Source: JABFRJ01 sp031374735 (GTDB lineage Bacteria; Pseudomonadota; Alphaproteobacteria; Rhizobiales; Hyphomicrobiaceae). From it: 64,000 bases of DNA. Below the pieces are notes generated by a model. The model made no database searches and was not told the origin of the DNA. It saw only the letters and a list, made by a program, of their open reading frames with translations. Of this stretch, positions 1 to 8,299 are shown piece after piece; the stretch's first letter is position 1, and each line of letters begins with the position of its first letter. The translations under genes were made by a program, and so were the position numbers. The DNA lies in the NCBI GenBank assembly GCA_031374735.1, contig JANMGQ010000129.1, positions 1-64,000 of the forward strand, given 5' to 3'.

Positions 1-1
1 C

Positions 2-157
2 GCCAATGGAACCCTGATGTACCGCTACTTCAATCTGCCGATCCCGCGCCCGAGCCTGCCGAACGTCGAGGCCTGGTACGGGCGCCTGACCAAGCGACCG
101 GCCTACCAGGCTCACGTCATGATCGAGTTCAACTCGATGAAGGTGCCAGGCGCTTGA
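2..157 (+). CDS. Glutathione S-transferase family protein, C-terminal end (partial)
   Basis: Only the last 51 codons are in the window; the reading frame is open from base 2 to the TGA at 155-157. The residues include MYRYFNLP, RPSLPNVEAWYGRL and RPAYQAHVM. This is the usual C-terminal helix pattern of bacterial glutathione S-transferases, in which a conserved Pro-x-Val/Leu-x-x-Trp-x-x-Arg segment precedes a R-P-A/G-F/Y-x-x-H/V motif. The substrate cannot be judged from this fragment. It lies upstream of ffh in the same direction with about 100 bases between them. The family assignment rests on the motif pattern alone. Confidence 0.72.
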   Translation, partial: ANGTLMYRYFNLPIPRPSLPNVEAWYGRLTKRPAYQAHVMIEFNSMKVPGA

Positions 158-256
158 CGCATCCCTTCTCTCCCTGCGCGGCTCGTACATGGGGCGAGGG
201 GGAGGAACGACGGTGTCGGGATCGATCCAGACGCCAATCTGCACAGGAATTGTCGC

Positions 257-1918
257 ATGGCTGAACTGTTCCAGAACCTTTCCGAGCGCCTGTCCGGCGT
301 GTTCGACAAGCTGACCGGCCGCGGTGCGCTCTCCGAGAGCGACGTCAACGACGCCATGCGCGAGGTGCGCCGCGCGCTGCTCGAAGCTGACGTCGCGTTA
401 CCCGTCATCAGCGAGTTTATCGCGCGCGTGAAGGCGAAAGCCGTCGGCGTCGAGATCATCAAGTCGGTCAAGCCCGGCCAGATGGTGGTCAAGATCGTCC
501 ACGACGAACTGGTTGCGATGCTTGGCGAAGCCGCTGACCCGATCAGCCTCGCCGCCATGCCGCCCGTGCCGATCCTGATGGTCGGCCTGCAGGGCTCGGG
601 CAAGACCACGACAACAGCGAAGATCGCCTACCGCCTTGTCACCCGCGACAAGAAAAAAGTGCTGATGGCCTCGCTCGATACGCGGCGGCCGGCGGCGATG
701 GAACAGTTGCGCATTCTCGGCGAGCAGACGGGCGTGCCCGTGCTGCCGATCTTGGCTGGCCAAGGTGCCGTAGATATCGCGCGCCGCGCCATGGATGCGG
801 GCCGGCTCGGTGGCTACGATGTCGTGCTGCTCGACACGGCCGGCCGCACGACTGTCGACGACGACCTGATGGCCGAAGCCGCCGCCGTGCGCCTCGCCAC
901 CAACCCGCATGAAGTGCTGCTGGTCGCCGACGCCCTCACCGGCCAGGACGCAGTCAAGACAGCGACCGCCTTCAACAGTGCCATCGGCATTACGGGCATC
1001 GTGCTGACCCGCGTCGACGGCGATGGCCGTGGCGGCGCCGCACTGTCCATGCGCGCCGTGACAGGCAAGCCGATCAAGCTGATCGGCGTCGGTGAAAAGT
1101 GGGATGCGCTCGAAGACTTCCACCCCGAGCGCATCGCCGGCCGCATCCTCGGCATGGGCGATATCGTGTCGCTGGTCGAGAAGGCCGGCCAGTCGATCGA
1201 CATGGAGAAGGCGCAGGCCATCGCGGCCAAGATGCGCAAGGGTGCCTTTGATCTCGACGACATGAGCGAACAGCTGGCCCAGGTTGAGAAAATGGGCGGC
1301 ATGGGCGGCATGATGTCGATGATGCCCGGCATGCGGCAGGCCAAGAAGCAGATCGATGCCATGGGCGGCGTCGATGACAAGATGCTCAAGCGCCAGCGCG
1401 CGATCATCTCGTCTATGACGCCCAAAGAGCGGCGCAATCCGAAGATCCTCGATGGCAAGCGCAAGCGCCGTATCGCGGCCGGCTCCGGCACCAAGCCCGA
1501 GGACGTGAACAAGGTGCTCAAGCAGCACCGCGACATGGCCGACATGATGAAGATGATGTCGAAGAACCCGGGCATGATGGCCAAGATGGCCGGCGCCATG
1601 GGCATGAAAATTCCGGGCATGGGCGGTATGGGCGGGGCCGGCCCGAGTGCGGCCGAGCTGAAAGCCATGCAGGACGAAGTCGCCAAGATGAGCCCCGAGG
1701 CCATTGCGCAGCTGCCGCCCGAAACCCGCGAGCTGATCAAGAACCTGCCCAAAGCCGGCGAAGAACCGAAGGCGCCGAAAGGTCCGCCTCCAGGCTTACC
1801 GGGTCTCGGCGGCGCAGGTCTCCCCGGCTTGCCCGGCGGCAAAACGCTTCCTGGTCTCCCCGGCGGGCCGAAAGGCCCGTTCGGCGGTGGCTTCCCGTTT
1901 GGGGGGAAGAAGAAGTGA
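257..1918 (+). CDS. ffh: Signal recognition particle protein Ffh (SRP54)
   Basis: This is the GTPase that binds signal sequences of nascent membrane proteins together with 4.5S RNA and docks with FtsY. The N-terminal helical bundle covers residues 1-90. The G domain shows the P-loop GLQGSGKTT at 110-118, DTAGR at 193-197 and TRVDGDGRGG at 251-260. The M domain (about 300-465) is methionine-rich with GGMGGMMSMMPGM. A C-terminal tail of about 45 residues rich in Gly, Pro and Leu (after 505) is longer than in E. coli Ffh, giving 553 aa. Alphaproteobacterial genomes usually have ffh directly followed by rpsP, rimM, trmD and rplS. Here a VOC/acetyltransferase operon and repeats lie between ffh and rpsP. 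Confidence 0.98.
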   Translation: MAELFQNLSERLSGVFDKLTGRGALSESDVNDAMREVRRALLEADVALPVISEFIARVKAKAVGVEIIKSVKPGQMVVKIVHDELVAMLGEAADPISLAAMPPVPILMVGLQGSGKTTTTAKIAYRLVTRDKKKVLMASLDTRRPAAMEQLRILGEQTGVPVLPILAGQGAVDIARRAMDAGRLGGYDVVLLDTAGRTTVDDDLMAEAAAVRLATNPHEVLLVADALTGQDAVKTATAFNSAIGITGIVLTRVDGDGRGGAALSMRAVTGKPIKLIGVGEKWDALEDFHPERIAGRILGMGDIVSLVEKAGQSIDMEKAQAIAAKMRKGAFDLDDMSEQLAQVEKMGGMGGMMSMMPGMRQAKKQIDAMGGVDDKMLKRQRAIISSMTPKERRNPKILDGKRKRRIAAGSGTKPEDVNKVLKQHRDMADMMKMMSKNPGMMAKMAGAMGMKIPGMGGMGGAGPSAAELKAMQDEVAKMSPEAIAQLPPETRELIKNLPKAGEEPKAPKGPPPGLPGLGGAGLPGLPGGKTLPGLPGGPKGPFGGGFPFGGKKK

Positions 1919-1921
1919 CGT

Positions 1922-1947
1922 TGGTGTCTGACCACGGTCAGACACCA
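1922..1947. repeat. REP-like palindrome, copy 1
   Basis: Perfect 12-bp inverted repeat, TGGTGTCTGACC - AC - GGTCAGACACCA, three bases after the ffh stop codon. It is one of six copies of the same palindrome in the window. It could fold as a hairpin behind ffh and act as a transcription terminator or mRNA 3' stabiliser, although no T-run follows. Confidence 0.85.
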
Positions 1948-2005
1948 TGGGCTCAGCGTAACGAAAGAGCCTGCCCAGAAACAAAACCCGAATGCCTGCG
2001 CACCA

Positions 2006-2029
2006 GGTGTCTGACCGAGGTCAGACACC
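2006..2029. repeat. REP-like palindrome, copy 2
   Basis: Perfect 11-bp arms, GGTGTCTGACC - GA - GGTCAGACACC, 21 bases before the VOC start codon. It forms a pair with copy 1 (59 bases between them) in the ffh-to-VOC gap. Paired REPs of this kind are typical of BIME-type elements. Confidence 0.85.
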
Positions 2030-2050
2030 AACAACCAAGGAACCCACTCC

Positions 2051-2437
2051 ATGTTCAGCCACATCATGCTCGGCGCGAAAGACCTCGCCGCTTCGAAAGC
2101 CTTCTACGACGCAACCCTCGCAACGCTTGGCGTGCCCGCTGGTTTCACCGACCCCAAAGGCCGCACGTTCTGGCGCACCAAGACCGGCGTGTTCGCCATC
2201 ACTGCGCCGATCGACGGAACGCCGGCGACCGCCGGTAACGGCAGCACGTTCGGCTTCGCCGCTGCTGACCAAGCCGCGGTCGACGCCTGGCACAAGGCCG
2301 GCCTGGCCGCTGGCGGCAAGGCGATCGAAGATCCGCCGGGCATCCGCACCAACGGCGCCATGAACCTCTACATCGCCTACTTGCGCGATCCCTCGGGCAA
2401 CAAAGTCTGCGCCATGTACCGGATGCCAGCCGCCTGA
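2051..2437 (+). CDS. VOC superfamily (glyoxalase/bleomycin-resistance-like) protein
   Basis: 128-aa protein with the two beta-alpha-beta-beta-beta modules of the vicinal oxygen chelate fold. It begins MFSHIMLGAKDLAASKAFYD and ends with YLRDPSGNKVCAMYR, both hallmark segments. Members of this type are small metal-dependent or binding proteins; the substrate is unknown. The start is supported by an AAGGAA stretch upstream. The stop TGA (2435-2437) overlaps the ATG of the first acetyltransferase, so the two are translationally coupled. With the three GNAT genes it makes a four-gene operon between ffh and rpsP. Confidence 0.88.
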   Translation: MFSHIMLGAKDLAASKAFYDATLATLGVPAGFTDPKGRTFWRTKTGVFAITAPIDGTPATAGNGSTFGFAAADQAAVDAWHKAGLAAGGKAIEDPPGIRTNGAMNLYIAYLRDPSGNKVCAMYRMPAA

Positions 2438-2961
2438 TGACCTTCGTCGTGCCCACCTTTGAAACCGAACGTCTTGTCCTGCGCGGATGGGCCGAGAGCG
2501 ACTTCGCGCCGCTCTCGGCCTTCTATGCGGATGATCCGGCGTCGGTGTTCGTAGGCGGGCCACGGCGCGGGAGCGACGTGGTCATGTGGTTCATGGCCCG
2601 CTTCGGCCAATGGGCCATGCGCGGCTATGGCTCGTTTGTGATTGCCCAGCGGACTGGTGCCAACTTCGTCGGCTGGTGCGGCGTCAATCACTACGTCGAT
2701 GCCGACGAGCCGACCGTCCAGTGGGCGCTCCTCGCCCCCTATCGCGGCCAGGGCTACCTCACCGAAGCCGGCCGCCCCGCGCTCGACTTCGTCTTCCAGG
2801 CGAGCGGCTGCGAGAGTCTGCGCACGACGATCCACCCGAAGAACCCGACCTCGCAAGCCACCGCCCGCCGCCTCAACGGCACGCCGACAGGCAAGCAAGT
2901 CGTGGATGATGGCGAGGTTTGCGACGTGTGGCGGTTTGGGCGAGTGGGGGCCATGTCATGA
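2437..2961 (+). CDS. GNAT family N-acetyltransferase, tandem paralogue 1
   Basis: 174-aa RimJ/RimL-type acetyltransferase that would move acetyl from acetyl-CoA to an amine. The N-terminal signature is PTFETERLVLRGW, and the acetyl-CoA pyrophosphate loop is YRGQGYLTEAG. It is shorter than its two neighbours around the segment RRLNGTPTGK, where the paralogues read ERLGAKRDG, so it may have lost a few residues. It overlaps the VOC gene by one base and the next GNAT by four bases (ATGA). The substrate cannot be inferred. Confidence 0.9.
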   Translation: MTFVVPTFETERLVLRGWAESDFAPLSAFYADDPASVFVGGPRRGSDVVMWFMARFGQWAMRGYGSFVIAQRTGANFVGWCGVNHYVDADEPTVQWALLAPYRGQGYLTEAGRPALDFVFQASGCESLRTTIHPKNPTSQATARRLNGTPTGKQVVDDGEVCDVWRFGRVGAMS

Positions 2962-3479
2962 CCGTCATAGTTCCCACCCTCGAAACCGAACGCCTCATAC
3001 TGCGCTCTTGGCGGCCGGACGACTACGCGCCGATCGCTGACTTCTACGCCAACGATCCGAACGCTGCCTTTGTCGGCGGACCGCAGGCGCCGATCGACAC
3101 GTGGCGGCGCTTTGCGGGCATCGTCGGGCATTGGCAACTGAAGGGCTTCGGCCTGTTCGCACTCCAAGAAAAATCGAGCGGCTCTTGGATCGGCTGGTGC
3201 GGCCTATGGAACCCGCCGGAGTTTCCAGAAATCGAAATGGGCTATTCGCTGGCAGCCGCCTATCGCGGCAGAGGCTACGTTGGCGAAGCGGCCGTCCGCG
3301 TGCGCGCCTACGCCTTCGAGACCGTGAAGTTGCCGACGCTGGTCAGCTACATCAACCCGGCCAACGCGCCCTCGCAACGCGTCGCGGAACGTCTCGGCGC
3401 CAAGCGCGACGGAACGGCCGTGATCCGCGGCGTGACTGCGGATGTGTGGCGCCACCCCAAGCCGGAGAGCGTGTCATGA
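2958..3479 (+). CDS. GNAT family N-acetyltransferase, tandem paralogue 2
   Basis: 173-aa paralogue of the preceding gene. It begins MTVIVPTLETERLILRSW and carries the acetyl-CoA loop YRGRGYVGEAA, followed by NPANAPSQRVAERLGAK, typical of the RimJ/RimL branch. I chose the ATG at 2958 because it overlaps the upstream stop as ATGA and aligns exactly with the starts of both paralogues. An in-frame start at 2919 would add 13 residues with no counterpart in them. Function beyond N-acetylation is unknown. Confidence 0.92.
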   Translation: MTVIVPTLETERLILRSWRPDDYAPIADFYANDPNAAFVGGPQAPIDTWRRFAGIVGHWQLKGFGLFALQEKSSGSWIGWCGLWNPPEFPEIEMGYSLAAAYRGRGYVGEAAVRVRAYAFETVKLPTLVSYINPANAPSQRVAERLGAKRDGTAVIRGVTADVWRHPKPESVS

Positions 3480-4015
3480 CTTTTACAATCCCAACGCTCG
3501 AAACAGCGCGGCTGATCCTGCGCCCGTTCGCCGTCACCGATCACACACCGTTTGCAGAGATGTCGGCCGATGCCGACCTGATGCGCTACGTTGGCGGGCA
3601 GATGGACGCCCCCGACGCGTGGCGACGCATGGCCGCCTACACGGGCATGTGGGTCTTGCGCGGCTATGGTCCGTGGGCGCTGCAGCACAAAACGACGGGC
3701 GCGTTCGTCGGCTACTCCGGTGTGACTTGGCCGCACGGATTCCCGGAGCCGGAGATCAACTGGGGCCTGCATCGCGCGTTCATCGGGCAGGGTTACGCTG
3801 CCGAAGCCGCCATCGCCGCCCGGACGTTTGCCTACGAAAACTTAAGTTTTTCGACGATCATGAGTTTCATCGATCACGAAAATGCGCCGTCCATCGCCGT
3901 CGCCAAGCGCCTCGGCGCCCGGCTAGACGGCGGCGGTACTTATAAGGGCCGCGCCATGGGTATCTGGCGCCATGTGGCCCCCGACTCCTCTCACAGGGAG
4001 CCGCGCATGACCTGA
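3476..4015 (+). CDS. GNAT family N-acetyltransferase, tandem paralogue 3
   Basis: 179-aa third tandem paralogue. It begins MTFTIPTLETARLILRPF; the acetyl-CoA loop is FIGQGYAAEAA and the late motif is HENAPSIAVAKRLGAR. The ATG at 3476 overlaps the previous stop by four bases. The three copies share the first dozen residues and overall layout but have diverged strongly. That suggests an old duplication with separate substrates rather than recent amplification. The gene is followed at once by two REP-like palindromes. Confidence 0.92.
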   Translation: MTFTIPTLETARLILRPFAVTDHTPFAEMSADADLMRYVGGQMDAPDAWRRMAAYTGMWVLRGYGPWALQHKTTGAFVGYSGVTWPHGFPEPEINWGLHRAFIGQGYAAEAAIAARTFAYENLSFSTIMSFIDHENAPSIAVAKRLGARLDGGGTYKGRAMGIWRHVAPDSSHREPRMT

Positions 4016-4027
4016 CGCACTGCTGTT

Positions 4028-4051
4028 GGTCTCTGACCTCGGTCAGACACC
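4028..4051. repeat. REP-like palindrome, copy 3
   Basis: GGTCTCTGACC - TC - GGTCAGACACC, the same palindrome with one mismatch in the left arm, 12 bases after the third GNAT stop codon. Confidence 0.8.
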
Positions 4052-4099
4052 CAGTCGCCACACCATCCTACGCGTCTCTCATCAGACGCCGGAACACAC

Positions 4100-4123
4100 G
4101 GTGTCTGACCGAGGTCAGACACC
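4100..4123. repeat. REP-like palindrome, copy 4
   Basis: Perfect copy, GGTGTCTGACC - GA - GGTCAGACACC, 42 bases before the rpsP start. It pairs with copy 3. The acetyltransferase operon is therefore bracketed by two copies on each side. Confidence 0.85.
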
Positions 4124-4165
4124 ACCCTGAAACCAAACTTCATCTAAACACCTGGAGACTCCAAA

Positions 4166-4501
4166 ATGGCCGTCAAACTTCGTCTTTCGCGCGGTGGCAC
4201 CAAGAAGCGCCCGTATTATTACATCGTTGCAGCCAATGCGACGTCGCCACGCGATGGCCGTTACATCGAGCAGGTCGGTATCTACAATCCGCTGCTCAAG
4301 AAAGATAACCCCGAGCGCGTGAAGCTCAACGAAGAGCGCGTGAAGCACTGGCTGCTCGTTGGCGCGCAACCGACCGACCGCGTCGAGCGTTTCCTCGATG
4401 CCGTCGGCCTCATGAAGCGCGTGCCCAAGAAGAACCCCGAGAAGGCCAAGCCGAAGAAGAAAGCGCAGGAACGCGCCGAGGCCGCCAAGAAGGCTGCTTG
4501 A
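4166..4501 (+). CDS. rpsP: 30S ribosomal protein bS16
   Basis: Small-subunit ribosomal protein of 111 aa. It begins MAVKLRLSRGGTKKRPYYYI and contains the conserved YNPLL segment and a RVxHWLxxGAQPTDRV-type motif. The C-terminal tail from about residue 90 is Lys/Ala-rich, as often seen in alphaproteobacteria. The ribosome-binding site is CCTGGAGAC. The usual downstream partners rimM, trmD and rplS are absent; a strong hairpin follows instead. Confidence 0.98.
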   Translation: MAVKLRLSRGGTKKRPYYYIVAANATSPRDGRYIEQVGIYNPLLKKDNPERVKLNEERVKHWLLVGAQPTDRVERFLDAVGLMKRVPKKNPEKAKPKKKAQERAEAAKKAA

Positions 4502-4522
4502 TCGCAGCCTGACGAACCCGGT

Positions 4523-4551
4523 TTGTCGATGGGCCGCGCGCCCATCGACAA
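4523..4551 (+). terminator. Hairpin downstream of rpsP
   Basis: Perfect 12-bp stem, TTGTCGATGGGC - CGCGC - GCCCATCGACAA, 22 bases after the rpsP stop. No T-run follows directly; a weak TATTTTT lies about 20 bases on. It probably ends or processes the rpsP transcript. Confidence 0.65.
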
Positions 4552-4648
4552 GACGGACCATCAGACGACGACTATTTTTCTCTGCTCGTGTTACCGTGGC
4601 ACAGCCTGCCGGCGCGACCCCCATTGGCGCTAACATACCCCAATTTTT

Positions 4649-4763
4649 CGTCATCCCGGCCAAGGGAGGCCCCTTCAGGCCGACCGCCGAGCCGGGATCC
4701 AGCGCAGGGCGTGTGCGAAGCACGCGATATATCGACCGCTTCGCGGACAGATCCGGAATGACG
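4649..4763. repeat. Dispersed intergenic element with CGTCAT...ATGACG ends
   Basis: About 115 bases bounded by near-perfect inverted ends, CGTCATCCCGG and CCGGAATGACG. The interior includes GCCGGGATCCAG. This is the layout of a dispersed element very common between alphaproteobacterial genes, often seen as spurious VIPAKAG-type peptides. An open frame across it (4596-4871) is therefore not a gene. The rest of the 4502-4961 gap holds the rpsP hairpin and the ldtR leader. Confidence 0.7.
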
Positions 4764-4961
4764 CGGCAAATTTGTTATGTTGGCGCGCATGGGCGCGACC
4801 CCTGTGTCGTGATATCAGCACCCCGCTGCGCTTCGGTTTTCAGATCATTACTTGTTAACCAAAGCGCTTAGGCGGCACTTAACGGGTTTGCGCTATTTTC
4901 ATTTCGAACCCGGAGAAAACGTCCGGGAGCTGAGAACCGTGTAAGCGTCAAAGAGGCTAGT

Positions 4962-5471
4962 ATGCGTGTCGCATTGGACATCGCGCGGAAAAACGCGCCC
5001 GAAACTGAACCGACTTTCGAAGGCGAGTATCTCCAGGCCTTGCGCCTGATCGAGCGCCTTCACCGTCTCCTGCTCGACGTCATCAAAGACGAATTCGACC
5101 GCCTGGGCGGTTCCGAGCTCAACAGCGTGCAGGCGCTGCTACTGTACAACATTGGCGAAAGCGAGTTGACGGCCGGTGAACTCAAGACGCGCGGCTATTA
5201 TCTCGGCTCGAACGTCTCCTACAACCTGAAGAAACTCGTGGATATGGGCTACATCCACTACAAGCGTTCGGAAACGGATCGTCGTTCCGTCCGCGTCAGC
5301 TTGACCGACAAAGGCATCACAGCCAGCCGCGTGGTCGAGAAATTGTACCACCGCCAACTCGGCTCTGTGGAGCAGGTCGGACAAGTGAACAACGACGACT
5401 TCAAGGGGCTCAATAAAGCTCTCGTCCGTCTCGAGCGCTTCTGGACCGACCAGATCCGCTATCGCCTCTGA
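4962..5471 (+). CDS. ldtR: MarR-family winged-helix transcriptional regulator LdtR
   Basis: 169-aa regulator of the LdtR type. It is a dimerising MarR-fold protein found across Rhizobiales and Liberibacter, where it is linked to expression of an L,D-transpeptidase and to stress tolerance. The wHTH lies at about residues 45-115: NSVQALLLYNIGE, then the recognition region GSNVSYNLKKLVDMGYI, then the wing YKRSETDRRSVRVSLTDKG. Helices at both ends provide the dimer interface. It stands alone behind a long leader and is followed by a REP-like palindrome. The LdtR name is from recognised sequence character; the target genes are not in this window. Confidence 0.88.
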   Translation: MRVALDIARKNAPETEPTFEGEYLQALRLIERLHRLLLDVIKDEFDRLGGSELNSVQALLLYNIGESELTAGELKTRGYYLGSNVSYNLKKLVDMGYIHYKRSETDRRSVRVSLTDKGITASRVVEKLYHRQLGSVEQVGQVNNDDFKGLNKALVRLERFWTDQIRYRL

Positions 5472-5489
5472 ATCGCCTCTGATCTGAAT

Positions 5490-5518
5490 AGGGTGACTGA
5501 CCTCAGGTCAGACACCCT
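5490..5518. repeat. REP-like palindrome, copy 5
   Basis: AGGGTGACTGACC - TCA - GGTCAGACACCCT, with a single mismatch, 18 bases after the ldtR stop. Its arms extend two bases further (AG/CT) than the core. It may serve as the ldtR terminator. Confidence 0.8.
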
Positions 5519-5553
5519 ATCGTCGTGTGCGCTCCACGAATGCCCTTGCCGGG

Positions 5554-5597
5554 CCCTGTCGCTGTCTGGCCCTGTCGCTGTCTATCCCTGTCGCTTT
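5554..5597. repeat. 16-bp tandem repeat, about 2.8 copies
   Basis: CCCTGTCGCTGTCT occurs at 5554-5567 and 5570-5583, and a shortened CCCTGTCGCTTT at 5586-5597, each separated by two bases. It lies between ldtR and the aminotransferase and does not look coding. Confidence 0.75.
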
Positions 5598-5676
5598 CAA
5601 AGGCCGTGGCCGGGTTGCGCTCGCAGCTCTGACCGCGCACCATGGGCGCAGGTTCGATGACACAAAGAAGCGCGCC

Positions 5677-6918
5677 ATGCCTGCAAAGATGCCTTCGAAA
5701 GCCTCTGCCGCCAAACCCACCTCTTCGCCGCTGCTCTCAAATCGCCCCCCGCAGTTGGCGCGGGACGCCGTGCGTCCGCAGATCACCGATCTGCCCATGG
5801 AGAACATCGCCGAGTTGGCGGTGCGCGCGCAGCAATTGGGCGACGTCATCCCACTCTGGTATGGCGAGGGTGACATCGTCACGCCGGCGTTCATCCGCGA
5901 CGCCGCCAAGGCCGCGTTCGACGCCGGCATGACCTTCTACATCCCCAACATGCGCGGCTATGGTCCGCTAACGGAGGGGCTTGCCGCTTATCAATCAAAA
6001 TTGCACGGCCGCGAGATCGGCGTCGAGCGCACGACGGTGACGCCCGGCGGCATGCAATCGCTGGCGCTCGCCATGGAGCTGATCCTCGATCTCGGCCAGA
6101 ACGCCGTCTACATCGAGCCCCAGTGGCCCAACATCCGCAGCATGATCCACCTCGTCGGCGCCGAGCCGCGCCCCGTCTCGCTCGACTTCGTCGACAACGA
6201 CTGGAAGCTCGATCTCGAAAAGCTCTTCAAGGCCTGCGATGCGCGCACGCGCGCCATCGTGTTCTCGACGCCCGCGAACCCGACTGGCTGGGTGGCTTCA
6301 GCTGAGGAATTGCAAGCGCTGCTCGCCTTCAGCCGCGAGCGCGGCATCTGGATCATCTCTGACGAGGTCTATGCACGACTGTACTTCGATGGCCCTGTGG
6401 CGCCGTCGATCCTGCAGTTCGCCGAACCCGAGGATCTGGTGATGACCATCAACAGCTTCTCGAAGGCGTGGGCCATGACCGGCTGGCGCGTCGGCTGGCT
6501 GACGCATCCATCATCGGTCGCGGCACAAGTGGCAGCCATGACGCAGTACATCAATTCCGGCACGGCGGGTCCGTTGCAGGCCGGCGCCCACGCAGCACTC
6601 ACACAGGGCGAGACGTTGGCCGGTGAGATGCGCGACCGGTGCAAGACTGGCATCGATCTCGCCATGGCGTCGCTCTCCAAGGTGCCGGGCATCGTGCTGC
6701 CGAATGCGCCGCGCGGCGGCATGTATGTGTTCTTCTCGATCCCCGGCCACAGCTCTTCGCGGGAAGCGTGCCAGCACGTGCTTGAAACAGCGCGCGTCGG
6801 CTTGGCGCCCGGCTTCCTGTTCGGCAAAGCGTCGAACGCGTTCCTGCGCCTGTGCATCTGCCGTGACCCCAAGCAGCTCAACACAGCACTCGGGCGGATT
6901 GTGAAGGCGTTGGGTTGA
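5677..6918 (+). CDS. PLP-dependent class I/II aminotransferase
   Basis: 413-aa fold-type I aminotransferase, transferring amino groups between an amino acid and a 2-oxo acid. The PLP features are the NPTG motif at 201-204, Asp229 in ISDEVYARL and the Schiff-base lysine Lys263 in SFSKAWAMTGWRVGWL. The ring-stacking region YGPLTEGL is near residue 95. I chose the ATG at 5677. An open frame runs upstream to 5527, but it crosses a tandem repeat and has no family similarity. ATG 5689 is also possible. The next gene is an asparaginase, so a role in aspartate/asparagine metabolism is conceivable but not shown. Confidence 0.92.
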   Translation: MPAKMPSKASAAKPTSSPLLSNRPPQLARDAVRPQITDLPMENIAELAVRAQQLGDVIPLWYGEGDIVTPAFIRDAAKAAFDAGMTFYIPNMRGYGPLTEGLAAYQSKLHGREIGVERTTVTPGGMQSLALAMELILDLGQNAVYIEPQWPNIRSMIHLVGAEPRPVSLDFVDNDWKLDLEKLFKACDARTRAIVFSTPANPTGWVASAEELQALLAFSRERGIWIISDEVYARLYFDGPVAPSILQFAEPEDLVMTINSFSKAWAMTGWRVGWLTHPSSVAAQVAAMTQYINSGTAGPLQAGAHAALTQGETLAGEMRDRCKTGIDLAMASLSKVPGIVLPNAPRGGMYVFFSIPGHSSSREACQHVLETARVGLAPGFLFGKASNAFLRLCICRDPKQLNTALGRIVKALG

Positions 6919-7012
6919 GGCTTTCCAGGTCTGCGGGGACCGCCGCAAGACAGCCTCGACCAGCACCTGAGGATCGGGCAAGAGACACAGCAAAGCCATC
7001 CATCGAGCCCCT

Positions 7013-8020
7013 ATGACCAACCCCATCCTTGTTGAACTCACGCGCGGCGGCCTCGTCGAAAGCGTCCACACCGGCAGCGTGGTGCTCGCCAAGGCAAACG
7101 GCGAGGCGGTGATTGCCTTGGGCGACACGCGCCGACCGATCTTCCCGCGCTCCGCTATCAAGGCGCTGCAGGCCCTGCCGCTGATCGAGACCGGCGCTGC
7201 CGACCGCTACGGTTTTGGCGACGCTGAAATCGCCATCGCCTGCGCTTCGCATTCAGGCACGGCCGCGCATGCAGACTTGGCTGCAGCCATGCTCAAGTCC
7301 GCCGATCTCGAGACCGGCGCTCTTGCCTGCGGTGCGCACGCGCCAATGCACGAGGCCTCGGCGCGCGCGCTGGCAGCTCTCGGCACGTCCTTTTCAGCGC
7401 TTCACAACAACTGCTCGGGCAAACATTCCGGCATGGTGTGCACGTGCGCGCATGCCGGCGACACCGTCGCCGGCTACCTTGATGTGCGCCATCCCCACCA
7501 GCAGCGCATTGCCCGTGTGCTCGCAGATTTCTGCGGCGATGGCTTCGCCGCCAACCGCTACGGCATCGACGGCTGTTCGGCGCCGAACTGGGCGATCCCC
7601 GTGGCACACCTCGCCCAAGCCTTTGCCATCTTCATCGCCGGCGACGGCTTGTCCCCGGCACGCCGCGCCGCCACGACGCGGATCGCAAAAGCCTGCATGG
7701 CGCGCCCGGACATGGTCGCGGGCCCCGAGCGCATGGACACGCTCGCCATGTCGGCGCTACCGGGCAAAGTGTTCATGAAAACCGGCGCTGAGGGTGTCTA
7801 TTGCGGCGCCTTTCCCGAGCATGGCCTCGGCTTTGCCGTGAAAATCGACGACGGCAACAAGCGCGGCGCCGAGGCCGTCGTCGCGGGCCTGATTCAGCAC
7901 TACTACCCAGCCAGTGGCGCGTTCGGTGCTCTGGGCACGACCAAAAATTGGGTCGGCACCGAGACCGGATCGACCCGGCTTTCAAGCGACCTCTCTCGGG
8001 CCATAGACCGGCTCGGATAA
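7013..8020 (+). CDS. L-asparaginase II (R. etli-type)
   Basis: 335-aa member of the asparaginase II family (PF06089). It is unrelated in fold to E. coli AnsA/AnsB and hydrolyses asparagine to aspartate and ammonia. Hallmark segments are ELTRGGLVESVHTGS at the N-terminus, RSAIKALQALPLIE, ASHSGTAAH near residue 80 and the invariant NNCSGKHSGM near 128-137. The length fits the family. It follows the aminotransferase by 94 bases in the same direction. Together they could feed asparagine nitrogen into transamination, which is inference from position. Confidence 0.95.
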   Translation: MTNPILVELTRGGLVESVHTGSVVLAKANGEAVIALGDTRRPIFPRSAIKALQALPLIETGAADRYGFGDAEIAIACASHSGTAAHADLAAAMLKSADLETGALACGAHAPMHEASARALAALGTSFSALHNNCSGKHSGMVCTCAHAGDTVAGYLDVRHPHQQRIARVLADFCGDGFAANRYGIDGCSAPNWAIPVAHLAQAFAIFIAGDGLSPARRAATTRIAKACMARPDMVAGPERMDTLAMSALPGKVFMKTGAEGVYCGAFPEHGLGFAVKIDDGNKRGAEAVVAGLIQHYYPASGAFGALGTTKNWVGTETGSTRLSSDLSRAIDRLG

Positions 8021-8094
8021 CAGCCAAAATGCCGCTTGCGTGCGCGAACGTTCCCCCCTAAAGACCGCTCACGCAGCCGGGCATAGCCCGGAAT

Positions 8095-8170
<76 letters not shown>

Positions 8171-8299
8171 ATCTAAAAACCAACTATAATCAGCACATTG
8201 AGTAGCGATGCATTTTCGCTGCAGAGCGTTTGGCCTCATGGTTCGTGTCTCGCCCGTGTCTCGAATTGAGGTCTTGCGAGGCTTGGTGCCACGGCGCAC

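Noticed and set aside
398..1528. 376-codon open frame on the minus strand across ffh
   Set aside because: Antisense to the unmistakable ffh coding sequence; the His/Asp/Arg-rich composition is that of a GC-rich shadow frame.
4596..4871. 91-codon frame behind rpsP
   Set aside because: It is produced by a dispersed element with CGTCAT/ATGACG ends; such peptides are widespread artefacts.
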